From Chloroflexota bacterium (GTDB lineage: Bacteria; Chloroflexota; Limnocylindria; P2-11E), in contig VGPA01000092.1 of assembly GCA_016875665.1 (NCBI GenBank), positions 1 to 5,920 on the forward strand: DNA of 5,920 nt. The letters run 5' to 3'. The position numbers and the translations under genes are program-made. The notes under the pieces are model-generated. The model searched no databases. It saw nothing but the letters and a program-made list of their open reading frames with translations, and was not told the DNA's origin. Below, piece by piece: positions 1 through 5,920 of the stretch. Every line of letters starts with the position of its first letter. Within the stretch, counting starts at the first letter, position 1.

Positions 1-2199
1 CGCGACTTGGAAGCGCTGGAACTCGTCGAAGGCGGCGCTCCTGGTGCCGAGCGCATCGCGGGGCCTGCCCAGCGCTTCACTGATGAAGCGGCTCGGCTGC
101 TGCGTCCGCTGGCCGCCGTAGTCCTTGGCGCTGGTGAAGAAGAATCGGTCCTCGGCGCGGGTGATCGCCACGTAGGCGAGCCGGCGCTCCTCCGCCACGT
201 GCAGGTCGTGGTCGACCGGCGTCGACTTCGACAGCGCATCCGGGAATGGGAGGTCCGGCCGGCGCAGCGGGCTGGGTAGCCGCTCGTTGGTCGCGCTCAC
301 GAGGAACACCACGCCGAACTCCAGGCCCTTCGCCTTGTGGATGGTGAGCACGTTCACCGAGTCGCGGGAGGCCTCGTAGTCCGCCGCGGCCGGATCGTCT
401 CCCGCCTCGCGCAAGAGCTCCAGGTGCGGGACCAGGAACGCGACCCGGTCCGTCGGGAGCGCCCGCGAGGCGCTCTGGACCAGGCGGAAGAACTTGGCGA
501 CGTTCCGTCCCTGCTCCTCGGCCAGAGCGGAATCGGGCTCCAGGTACCGCTTCAGCAACTGCGACCGCTGGAGGAACTCGTAGAGCAGCTCCGCGCTGGT
601 GAGCTGAGTGGCGCGCTCTTCGTAGTGCCGCAGATCGGCGATCAGCGCGGCGGCGGCGGCCTTCGCCTCGTCCGGATACCCGGTGGCGTCCCCGGCCGCG
701 ATCTCCTCGAACAGCTGGCGGAGCGGCTGCTGCCGGCGCGCCATCGCCTCGGTCGCTCGCGCCAGCGCGTCCGCCGGGAAGCCGTAGAGCGAGGACGTCG
801 CCACGCTGTAGAGGTGGGTTGAGTCGCTGGGCGCGGCGACCGCCGACAGGAACGAGATGAGCAGGCGGATCTCGCTCCGCTCGTAGAGCTGTCCCCCACC
901 CGAGAAATGCGCGGGGATGCCCCGCGCCGCGAGCGACGCGAGGACCCGCGCCGCGTGACTGTTCGCACGCACGAGCACCGCGAACTCGCCGAGCCGCCGC
1001 TGCTCCGCGAGCGCGAGCTGCGCGATGAGGTCAGCGATCGAGTCGGCCTCCTCACCTGCGCTCAGGTAGTGGAGGTGATTGATGTCGGGGTCGTCAGCTG
1101 TCTTTGCGGAAAGACGACCGTTCAGTTTCTTGTTGACATGCAGTCGGACCTCGAGTCGCTCCGGGTTGTTGTTCTGGATGAGCCGGTACGCGGCGTCGAG
1201 AATCGGCTGGGTCGAGCGGCGGTTCTCGACGAGCGTGACCACCTTGTGCTCGGGGTACGCGTCGGTGAACGCGTCGAAGTTTCGGAGCGTCGCGCCGCGC
1301 CAGCCGAAGATCGATTGATCGTCGTCGCCGACCACGGTCAGGTTCCGGTGTGGCTCCACCAGCAGCCGGAGCATCGTGAACTGCGCGTCGTTGGTGTCCT
1401 GGAATTCGTCCACCAGGACATACCGGTAACGGCCCTGAAGGCGGCGGGCGGCGCTCGGGTGGTCGCGGAGCAGCCGGAGCGTGAGCCCGATCTGGTCCCC
1501 GAAGTCGACCACCCCGTGGGCCGTCTTGATCGCCGCGTACGCGGCGTAGGCGCCGGCCAGCTCCTGCTGCGCCGCCGCCTCGTCCTTCTTCGCGTCCTGG
1601 TCGATCGCCGGCTCCTCGGCCGCGCGGGCCAGCGAGCCGGCGTAGGCGAGGTACTGCGCCGGGGAAACGTCCTCGTCGCGGGCACGGCCGAACAGCTCGA
1701 GGAGCGCCCGGACGTGCTGGCGGGGATCGTTGCCGGGGCGGTAGCGGTCGAGCGGCAGCCCGATCCCGCAGGTCTTGCAGCCGAACAGATGCCGCTGCAC
1801 CAAGATCGCCTGCTCGGCCGGCGAGAGGACATGCAGTTCCCCGGTGCGCTGGAGCTCGAGCGCGAACTCGCGGAGCACCTCGTCCCCGAAGCCGTGGAAG
1901 GTCCTGATCGCCACGTCGTTCTGACCGATCGGCGTGTTGAGGTCGATCCGTTCCTGCATCTGGGCGGCGGCCTTTTCGGTGAAGGTGAGCGCCAGGATCT
2001 CGTGCGGCCGGGCGAGCTTCCGCCGCAGGAGGCTGATGATGCGGGCGGTGATGACGTGGGTCTTGCCGGTGCCGGCGCCCGCGACGACCAGGAGCGGACC
2101 GCCGCCGTGCTCGACCGCTTCCCGCTGCTCGGCATTCAGCCCGACGAGAATGTCGGGCTCGTCCTCGCCGAGCGGGAAGGCGAGCTGCTCGCCGCTCAC
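1..2199 (-). CDS. UvrD/Rep-type superfamily 1A DNA helicase (3' end beyond window)
   Basis: ATP-dependent DNA helicase of the UvrD/PcrA/Rep family, expected to move 3'-5' on single strands in repair or recombination. The frame is open for 733 codons from a GTG at 2199 to the left edge, so the C-terminus is missing. All core motifs are visible in order: Q-motif glutamine Q25 in LNAEQREAV; Walker A AGAGTGKT (40-47); Ia around LTFTEKAAAQM (71-81); Ic TFHGFG (100-105); Walker B VDEFQDTN (263-270); III GDDDQSIFGWRGA (291-303); IV ENRRST (325-330); V LTIHKAKGLEF (618-628); VI AYVAITRAED (675-684). The GTG start overlaps the trmFO stop by four bases, with a weak GGAG about 10 bases upstream. Odd points are Arg327 where motif IV normally has an aromatic residue, and Cys141/Cys144 (CKTC) between motifs Ic and II. 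About 45 residues follow motif VI without a stop, so a further C-terminal domain is possible. The family call is firm; the exact subfamily is not, so no symbol is given. Confidence 0.95.
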   Translation of the reverse strand, partial: MSGEQLAFPLGEDEPDILVGLNAEQREAVEHGGGPLLVVAGAGTGKTHVITARIISLLRRKLARPHEILALTFTEKAAAQMQERIDLNTPIGQNDVAIRTFHGFGDEVLREFALELQRTGELHVLSPAEQAILVQRHLFGCKTCGIGLPLDRYRPGNDPRQHVRALLELFGRARDEDVSPAQYLAYAGSLARAAEEPAIDQDAKKDEAAAQQELAGAYAAYAAIKTAHGVVDFGDQIGLTLRLLRDHPSAARRLQGRYRYVLVDEFQDTNDAQFTMLRLLVEPHRNLTVVGDDDQSIFGWRGATLRNFDAFTDAYPEHKVVTLVENRRSTQPILDAAYRLIQNNNPERLEVRLHVNKKLNGRLSAKTADDPDINHLHYLSAGEEADSIADLIAQLALAEQRRLGEFAVLVRANSHAARVLASLAARGIPAHFSGGGQLYERSEIRLLISFLSAVAAPSDSTHLYSVATSSLYGFPADALARATEAMARRQQPLRQLFEEIAAGDATGYPDEAKAAAAALIADLRHYEERATQLTSAELLYEFLQRSQLLKRYLEPDSALAEEQGRNVAKFFRLVQSASRALPTDRVAFLVPHLELLREAGDDPAAADYEASRDSVNVLTIHKAKGLEFGVVFLVSATNERLPSPLRRPDLPFPDALSKSTPVDHDLHVAEERRLAYVAITRAEDRFFFTSAKDYGGQRTQQPSRFISEALGRPRDALGTRSAAFDEFQRFQVA
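2196..2199 (-). other. trmFO/helicase stop-start overlap (GTGA)
   Basis: The trmFO stop TGA (2198-2196) overlaps the helicase start GTG (2199-2197) as GTGA, the same arrangement as at the previous junction. A GGAG (2213-2210) is placed about 10 bases upstream. The helicase frame from this GTG reaches the Q-motif after about 20 residues, a normal N-terminal length for the family. Confidence 0.8.
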
Positions 2200-3503
2200 A
2201 ACGCGACCGCTCCGAGGAAGCCGGCCAGCGACTGGCGGGCGCGGGCCAGGTTGGCTCGCGCCCGCTCCTTCTTGTCGCGCCGCTTCCCGTCCGCCAGCGG
2301 CGGGAACAGCCCCCAGGTCGCGTTCATCGGCGCGAATGTCTTTTGCGGCGTGGTGATGTAGCGGACCAGGGACCCGATGGCCGTGTCGTCCGGGAACACG
2401 ACGTCCGCTCTCCCCGCGACCGCCGCCGCCACGTTGAGGGCCGCGACCATCCCGCTCATGGCCGACTCGAGGTAGCCCTCGACGCCGACGAGCTGCCCGG
2501 CGAGCCAGGTCTTCGGGTGACCCCGGATCCGGTGGCTCGGCTCCAGCACCTCGGGGGACGAGACGTAGGTGTTCCGGTGCATGACGCCCAGACGCTCGAA
2601 CTCCGCCTTGGCGAGCCCCGGGATGGTGCGGAAGATCCGCCGCTGCTCCGGCCAGCGGAGATTGGTCTGGAACCCGACCAGGTTGTACAGGCTGGCCGCC
2701 GCGTCCTCCCGCCGGAGCTGGACCACGGCGTGCGGCCAGCGGCCGGTCCGCGGATCGTCCAGGCCGAGCGGCTTGAGGGGCCCGTAGCGGAGGGTCTCGG
2801 GCCCGCGGCGGGCCATCTCCTCGATCGGGATGCACCCCTCGAACCAGCCGGTGGTCTCGAAGTCGTGCAGCTCGACCTGCTCCCCCGCGACCAGCGCGGC
2901 GACGAGCGCCACGTACTGCTCGCGGTCTAGCGGGGCGTTGAGGTAGGCCCCCGCCCCTTTGTCCCAGCGCGACGCCTCGAACAGGAGTCCTCGATCGAGC
3001 GAATCCCCGTGGACGATCGGCGCCGCCGCGTCGAAGAAGTGCAGGTGCTCGACGCCGGTCAGCCGGCGGATCTCCTGGGCGAGCGGGTCGGAGGTCAGCG
3101 GCCCCGAGGCCAGGATGGTGAACCGATCCGTCTCGACCGAGGTCACCTCCTCCGCCACCCGCTGGACCCCGGCCTCGGCGAGCCCCGTGGCCACGTGCTC
3201 CGCGAAGGCGTCGCGGTCGACGGAGAGATCCTGCCCGGACGGGACCCGCGCGGCATCGGCGGCCCGCAGGATCAGGGATCCGAGCGCCCGCATCTCCTCC
3301 TTGAGCAGACCCGCCGCCACCTCGGGCACATCCGACTTGAAGGAGTTGGTGCAGACCAGCTCCGCCGGCCGGTCCGTGTGGTGGGCCGGCGAGCGCTTGA
3401 CCGGTCGCATCTCCGCAAGGCGCACGCCAATTCCCCGGCGCGCCAGCTGCCATGACGCCTCGGAACCGGCCAAGCCCGCCCCGACCACGAGCACGTCGGT
3501 CAC
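2196..3503 (-). CDS. trmFO: TrmFO, folate/FAD-dependent tRNA (uracil-54-C5)-methyltransferase
   Basis: Makes 5-methyluridine at position 54 in the T-loop of tRNA, taking the methylene carbon from 5,10-methylene-THF and reducing equivalents from FADH2, in the cytoplasm. The protein is 435 residues, the usual family length. It opens with a Rossmann FAD-binding signature, VLVVGAGLAGSEA (4-16), followed by EMRPVK (31-36) and ELVCTNSFKSD (48-58). The family's two functionally important cysteines are both present: Cys51 in the VCTNS motif and Cys224 in WFEGCIPIEE. The C-terminal signature AGQLVGVEGYLESA is also intact. The start is the GTG at 3503, which puts the FAD motif where the family has it. 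It lies inside the pepA stop as GTGA. The nearest good Shine-Dalgarno (AGGAGG, 3523-3528) is 19 bases away, rather far, so translation probably depends on coupling to pepA. The downstream helicase starts inside this gene's own stop. No truncation or motif loss is seen. Confidence 0.97.
   Translation of the reverse strand: MTDVLVVGAGLAGSEASWQLARRGIGVRLAEMRPVKRSPAHHTDRPAELVCTNSFKSDVPEVAAGLLKEEMRALGSLILRAADAARVPSGQDLSVDRDAFAEHVATGLAEAGVQRVAEEVTSVETDRFTILASGPLTSDPLAQEIRRLTGVEHLHFFDAAAPIVHGDSLDRGLLFEASRWDKGAGAYLNAPLDREQYVALVAALVAGEQVELHDFETTGWFEGCIPIEEMARRGPETLRYGPLKPLGLDDPRTGRWPHAVVQLRREDAAASLYNLVGFQTNLRWPEQRRIFRTIPGLAKAEFERLGVMHRNTYVSSPEVLEPSHRIRGHPKTWLAGQLVGVEGYLESAMSGMVAALNVAAAVAGRADVVFPDDTAIGSLVRYITTPQKTFAPMNATWGLFPPLADGKRRDKKERARANLARARQSLAGFLGAVAL
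3500..3503 (-). other. pepA/trmFO stop-start overlap (GTGA)
   Basis: The pepA stop TGA (3502-3500) and the trmFO start GTG (3503-3501) share bases in GTGA. This arrangement typically lets a terminating ribosome re-initiate on the next gene. An AGGAGG within the pepA end lies 19 bases upstream, a long spacing that fits coupling better than independent initiation. Confidence 0.8.
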
Positions 3504-4972
3504 CCGGCTATTGAAGGGGCGGCCTCCTCGGCGAGCGCGATGAGGGTGTGGACGCCGGGCGCCTGCGGCCCGCCCGACGACCAGGGCTTGTCGGAGGCCA
3601 GCCAGTCCTGGCTCGCGATGTCGAGGTGCGCCCACTCCGCCTTCTGATCGACGACGGCGTCGAGGAAGGCGGCGGCCTTGCTCGCGCCGCCGGGGCGTCC
3701 GGCCTGATTGCGCAGGTCGGCAACCTCGCCGCGCACCTCGTCGCGGAACTCGTCGGTCAGCGGCATCGGCCAGAGCCGGTCGCCCACCGACTCGGCGAGC
3801 TCACGGACGTGCGCCACGAAAGCGTCGGGCCGCCCGAAGAGCCCGCTGAAGTGGTCACCGAGGGCGACCTGGATCGCGCCGGTGAGCGTCGCGATGTCCA
3901 CGATGCGGCGCGCCCCTTCCCGTTGCGCGTAGGTGAGTGCGTCGATCAGCACCAGGCGGCCCTCCGCGTCGGTGTTGATCACTTCGACCGTCTTGCCCGA
4001 CATGCTCGTGAACACGTCGCCGGGCTTGGTCGCGGCGGAACCGGGCATGTTCTCGGTGCACGGGGCGACCGCGATCACGTTCGCCTTCACCTTCAACCGC
4101 GCGACCGCGCCGATCGCGCCGATGACGGCGGCGGCGCCGGTCATGTCGGCCTTCATGTGGTGCATTCCGTCGGCAGGCTTGATCGAGATGCCGCCCGTGT
4201 CGAACGTGATCCCCTTCCCGACCAGCGCGAGGTCCACGCCGGTCCCGGTGCGGCCGCGGTGCCGCAGCACGATCAGCTTCGGCGGCGTGTGCGATCCCTG
4301 CGCGACGGAGAGGAACGAGTGCATACCGAGCTTGCGGCACGAGGCCGCCTCGAGCACTTCGATCGCGAGCCCGGTCTCCTTGGCCAGGGCCCGCGCCTCC
4401 TCGGCGACGCGCTCGGGCGTCATGAGGTTCCCCGGCTCGTTGGCGAGACGCCGCGTGAAGACCGCGGCCTCACCCCATGCCGCGCCGCGCCGCAGTGCGG
4501 CCCCGCTCACGGCCGAGCCGAGCAGGCCGACGGTGCGGGGCGCGGGGGCCGCATCCGGCTTGGACCGGTGCGACTCGCGGCGGTACACCGCCTGCAGAGC
4601 GCCGCTCACGCTCGCGGCGACGACGCTCGCCGCACCGAGCCGGCTCTCGACCGCGGGATCCAGGACCAGCGCCACACGGCGGACCTTGGCGCGGAGCAGC
4701 GACCGGATGCCGGTGGCCGCCGCGCGCCGCACCCGCTCGGAGGTTACCGCGGCCGAGGCGCCGACCCCCACGACCACGAGCCGCTCCGGCTTCGCGCCGA
4801 AGTCGGTGTCGACCGAGTAGAGCCGCCCGATGCCCGCGGCCTTCACGAGCCGCTCGGCGCGCGACCGCAGCGCGCGCGGCAGGACCGCCGGAACCGAGCC
4901 GCCGGCAGCGACAGACACGATGACCGCGTCGCAGGTCGCGAGATCCGCGGCGGTGATGGAGCGGAAGCGCAT
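3500..4972 (-). CDS. pepA: Leucyl aminopeptidase PepA (peptidase family M17)
   Basis: Cytoplasmic di-metal aminopeptidase that removes N-terminal residues from peptides; M17 enzymes form hexamers. The protein is 490 residues from the chosen ATG. It has a weakly conserved N-terminal domain (about 1-160) and a well-conserved catalytic domain (about 170-490). All expected active-site residues are present: metal ligands Lys253 and Asp258 (VGKGITFD), Asp276 (MKADM), and Asp335 and Glu337 (NTDAEGRL); catalytic Lys265 (ISIKP) and Arg339. Their spacing equals that of bovine lens aminopeptidase with a constant offset of three. An in-frame GTG at 5011 would add 13 residues and overlap ridA. I prefer the ATG at 4972 because GAGGG sits four bases upstream and the protein then begins MRFRSI, with a beta-strand-like opening. 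The gene follows ridA by 17 bases and overlaps trmFO by four. Some bacterial PepA proteins also bind DNA (for example in Xer recombination); nothing here shows whether this one does. Confidence 0.96.
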   Translation of the reverse strand: MRFRSITAADLATCDAVIVSVAAGGSVPAVLPRALRSRAERLVKAAGIGRLYSVDTDFGAKPERLVVVGVGASAAVTSERVRRAAATGIRSLLRAKVRRVALVLDPAVESRLGAASVVAASVSGALQAVYRRESHRSKPDAAPAPRTVGLLGSAVSGAALRRGAAWGEAAVFTRRLANEPGNLMTPERVAEEARALAKETGLAIEVLEAASCRKLGMHSFLSVAQGSHTPPKLIVLRHRGRTGTGVDLALVGKGITFDTGGISIKPADGMHHMKADMTGAAAVIGAIGAVARLKVKANVIAVAPCTENMPGSAATKPGDVFTSMSGKTVEVINTDAEGRLVLIDALTYAQREGARRIVDIATLTGAIQVALGDHFSGLFGRPDAFVAHVRELAESVGDRLWPMPLTDEFRDEVRGEVADLRNQAGRPGGASKAAAFLDAVVDQKAEWAHLDIASQDWLASDKPWSSGGPQAPGVHTLIALAEEAAPSIAG

Positions 4973-4976
4973 CGAA

Positions 4977-4982
4977 CCCTCT
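4977..4982 (-). promoter_or_regulatory. pepA ribosome binding site, decides the start
   Basis: Minus-strand AGAGGG lies in the 17-base ridA-pepA gap, four bases from the ATG at 4972. The gap is locally A-rich (TACCAAAAGAGGG) in otherwise very GC-rich DNA, as expected for an accessible initiation region. It favours the ATG at 4972 over the in-frame GTG at 5011 inside ridA. Confidence 0.6.
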
Positions 4983-4989
4983 TTTGGTA

Positions 4990-5370
4990 TCACCGCTTGA
5001 CCGCGATGCACTCGATCTCGACCCGCCGGCCGCGCGGGAGCGACGCCACGCCGACGGTCGAACGCGCGGGACGATGCGCACCGAACGCTTCGGCGTAGAC
5101 CTCGTTCATCGCGGCGAAGTCACCGAAGTCGGTGAGGAACACGGTGGTCTTGGTCACGTGCGCGAGATCGCTGCCTGCCGACTCGAGGACCGCCCGCAGA
5201 TTGTCGAGCGCGCGGCGGGTCTGGACCTGCACGTCGCCGTCGATCACGTTCCCGGCAGGGTCGAGCGCGACCTGGCCCGCGCAGAACACGAGGTCGCCCG
5301 CGATGATCGCCTGGCTGTACGGACCGATCGCCTGCGGCGCCCGGTCGGTCGCGGCGATGCGCAGATCCAT
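4990..5370 (-). CDS. ridA: RidA family reactive enamine/imine deaminase (YjgF/YER057c/UK114)
   Basis: RidA proteins hydrolyse 2-aminoacrylate and related enamine/imine intermediates released by PLP enzymes such as serine/threonine dehydratase, protecting other PLP enzymes from damage. They act as cytoplasmic trimers. The product has 126 residues, the normal single-domain length. Family landmarks are complete: AIGPYSQA (14-21) with Tyr18, the AGQVALDP strand (31-38), KTTVFLTDFGDFAAMNEVY (74-92), and the closing PARSTVGVASLP...VEIE region. Arg103 matches Arg105 of E. coli RidA, the residue that binds the substrate carboxylate, and Glu118 matches Glu120, which places this in the catalytically competent RidA type and not an Arg-lacking Rid subgroup. 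The ATG at 5370 has a strong purine-rich AGGGGAGGG Shine-Dalgarno sequence five to six bases upstream. A 63-base gap separates it from the lipid kinase-like gene upstream, and pepA follows after 17 bases. Substrate preference cannot be read from the sequence. Confidence 0.95.
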   Translation of the reverse strand: MDLRIAATDRAPQAIGPYSQAIIAGDLVFCAGQVALDPAGNVIDGDVQVQTRRALDNLRAVLESAGSDLAHVTKTTVFLTDFGDFAAMNEVYAEAFGAHRPARSTVGVASLPRGRRVEIECIAVKR

Positions 5371-5374
5371 GCTT

Positions 5375-5383
5375 CCCTCCCCT
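5375..5383 (-). promoter_or_regulatory. ridA ribosome binding site
   Basis: Minus-strand AGGGGAGGG includes GGAGG (5380-5376), about five bases from the ATG at 5370. It is the strongest Shine-Dalgarno sequence in the window and supports the ridA start. It also suggests that ridA is translated independently of the upstream gene. Confidence 0.75.
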
Positions 5384-5401
5384 GAGCCGTTCGAGCGGCT
5401 C
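5384..5401 (-). repeat. Perfect short inverted repeat (hairpin) next to the ridA ribosome binding site
   Basis: The 63-base gap between the lipid kinase gene and ridA contains a perfect 6-bp inverted repeat, GAGCCG (minus strand, 5401-5396) and CGGCTC (5389-5384), with a 6-base loop CTCGAA. In the transcript its 3' arm ends directly before the AGGGGAGGG Shine-Dalgarno sequence of ridA, 13 bases before the ATG. No U-run follows, so a classical intrinsic terminator is unlikely. It could affect ribosome access or mRNA stability. In DNA this GC-rich a 6-bp stem can also arise by chance. I see no other structure or clear promoter in the gap. Confidence 0.45.
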
Positions 5402-5433
5402 CCCCCATGCTCGCGCAGCCGCGCTCGCCGTGC

Positions 5434-5920
5434 TCAGGTCATGACGCGGACGGCCCCCGGACGGACCGCGATGTCGAGCACGCGCGCCCGTCCGGGCTCG
5501 CCGTCGGCCTCGACCGGCTCCTCGCCGTCCAGCTCGATCCGGACCGCGCGCGCGGTGCGGGTCCAGATCGTCTTCCCGTCCAGGTGCGTGCCGCGGTACA
5601 GACGCGCGAGAGCCCCGATCGACGCCAGTCGGCCGAGGTCGCCCGCGAGCGTGACGTCGAGGAGCCCGTCGTCCAGGCGCGCGCGCGGCGCGACGTGCAT
5701 GCCCCCGCCGAAGTGCGTGCCGTTCGACGCAACGACGACGAGATGCCGGCCGCTGACGGTCTCGCCGTCCATGGTCACCCTCATGGGCCGCGGCCGATAC
5801 GCCGCGATCCCGACGAGCGCTCCGACGAGGTAGCCGAGCGTTCGCCCCACGACGCGCGCGGTCGCCTCGACGCGCGCGGCGACATGGCCGTCGATCCCCG
5901 CGCCGGCGGCGTTCACGAAC
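5434..5920 (-). CDS. Diacylglycerol/sphingosine kinase-like lipid kinase, C-terminal part (5' end beyond window)
   Basis: C-terminal part of a protein of the DAGK catalytic-domain family (YegS/BmrU/DgkB/LCB5 type), which phosphorylates lipids such as diacylglycerol at the inner membrane face. The start lies beyond the right edge; the frame is open at 5920 and ends at a TGA (5434-5436). About 161 residues are visible, roughly half of a typical 300-residue family member. They begin FVNAAGAGIDGHVA, the conserved glycine-rich FxNxxGxGxD motif. Next comes a small hydrophobic stretch (YLVGALVGIAAY), then the beta-sandwich region with ASNGTHFGGGMHVAP and DDGLLDV, and finally DGEEPVEADGEP, where family members carry the conserved (D/N)GE. 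The N-terminal nucleotide-binding GGDGT motif would lie outside the window, so catalytic competence cannot be judged. The substrate is unknown; YegS-like, DgkB-like or an uncharacterised lipid kinase are all possible. It may head the same operon as ridA. Confidence 0.9.
   Translation of the reverse strand, partial: FVNAAGAGIDGHVAARVEATARVVGRTLGYLVGALVGIAAYRPRPMRVTMDGETVSGRHLVVVASNGTHFGGGMHVAPRARLDDGLLDVTLAGDLGRLASIGALARLYRGTHLDGKTIWTRTARAVRIELDGEEPVEADGEPGRARVLDIAVRPGAVRVMT

Noticed and set aside
1338..2135. Minus-strand 265-codon frame within the helicase gene
   Set aside because: It is a shifted frame of the helicase, made almost entirely of Arg, Ser, Thr and Pro, with no motifs. The helicase frame itself is uninterrupted through the region, so no frameshift is needed.
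907..2361. Long open plus-strand frame of 484 codons opposite the helicase and the end of trmFO
   Set aside because: It is the exact antisense of a minus-strand frame carrying every SF1 helicase motif. Its product is Arg/Val/Glu/Leu-rich with no recognisable domain, as expected from very GC-rich DNA where stops are rare.
3504..3635. N-terminal extension of TrmFO by 44 residues (start at 3635)
   Set aside because: The extra residues are Arg/His/Pro-rich, overlap the pepA C-terminus, and precede the FAD-binding strand that begins TrmFO proteins. The GTG at 3503 gives the normal family length.
3548..5098. Long open plus-strand frame of 516 codons opposite pepA and part of ridA
   Set aside because: The antisense strand encodes a complete M17 peptidase with all catalytic residues and part of RidA. 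The plus-strand product is Arg/Asp/Gly-rich and low in complexity, so it is a GC-driven shadow.
5384..5401. Intrinsic terminator for the lipid kinase gene
   Set aside because: The hairpin has only six base pairs and is followed by a purine-rich Shine-Dalgarno sequence instead of a U-run.
5132..5833. Plus-strand 233-codon frame opposite ridA and the lipid kinase gene
   Set aside because: It is an Arg/Ser/Pro-rich shadow with no motif, spanning two recognisable minus-strand genes and the gap between them.
1..5920. Defence system, mobile element, CRISPR array or tRNA/rRNA gene
   Set aside because: No direct-repeat arrays, transposase or integrase motifs, terminal inverted repeats or tRNA-like folds were seen by eye. 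Coding density is near complete with housekeeping genes, and the SF1 helicase has no defence-type partner in view.

Overview
This is a very GC-rich, densely packed bacterial window in which every supported gene lies on the minus strand. Transcription therefore runs from high to low coordinates. In that order the genes are: the C-terminal part of a lipid kinase-like protein (entering at 5920, ending 5434), a RidA-family deaminase (5370-4990), an M17 leucyl aminopeptidase PepA (4972-3500), the folate/FAD tRNA methyltransferase TrmFO (3503-2196), and a UvrD/Rep-type superfamily 1A helicase that begins at 2199 and runs off the left edge still open after 733 codons.

The layout looks like one operon, at least from ridA onward. 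Only 17 bases separate ridA from pepA. pepA/trmFO and trmFO/helicase each overlap by 4 bases in a GTGA (GTG start inside a TGA stop), which suggests translational coupling. The only real non-coding gap is 63 bases between the lipid kinase gene and ridA. It holds a short perfect hairpin directly next to the ridA Shine-Dalgarno sequence. No RNA gene, mobile element, CRISPR array or phage trace is visible.

The gene products are housekeeping proteins. They cover removal of reactive enamine/imine intermediates (RidA), peptide turnover (PepA), 5-methyluridine-54 formation in tRNA (TrmFO), DNA unwinding in repair or recombination (helicase) and probably lipid phosphorylation. No shared pathway is evident, so the grouping is best read as co-expression of core functions. 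TrmFO suggests a lineage that uses the folate-dependent route to m5U54 instead of SAM-dependent TrmA. Together with the very high GC content and the style of the helicase, this fits one of the high-GC, often uncultured soil or sediment phyla (for example Rokubacteria, Gemmatimonadota or relatives), but the sequence alone does not fix the phylum.

I found no new defence or mobile system. The points most worth a second look are in the helicase: an arginine in place of the usual motif IV aromatic (NRRS instead of NYRS), a CxxC-bearing segment between motifs Ic and II, and an open C-terminus that may lead into a further domain.
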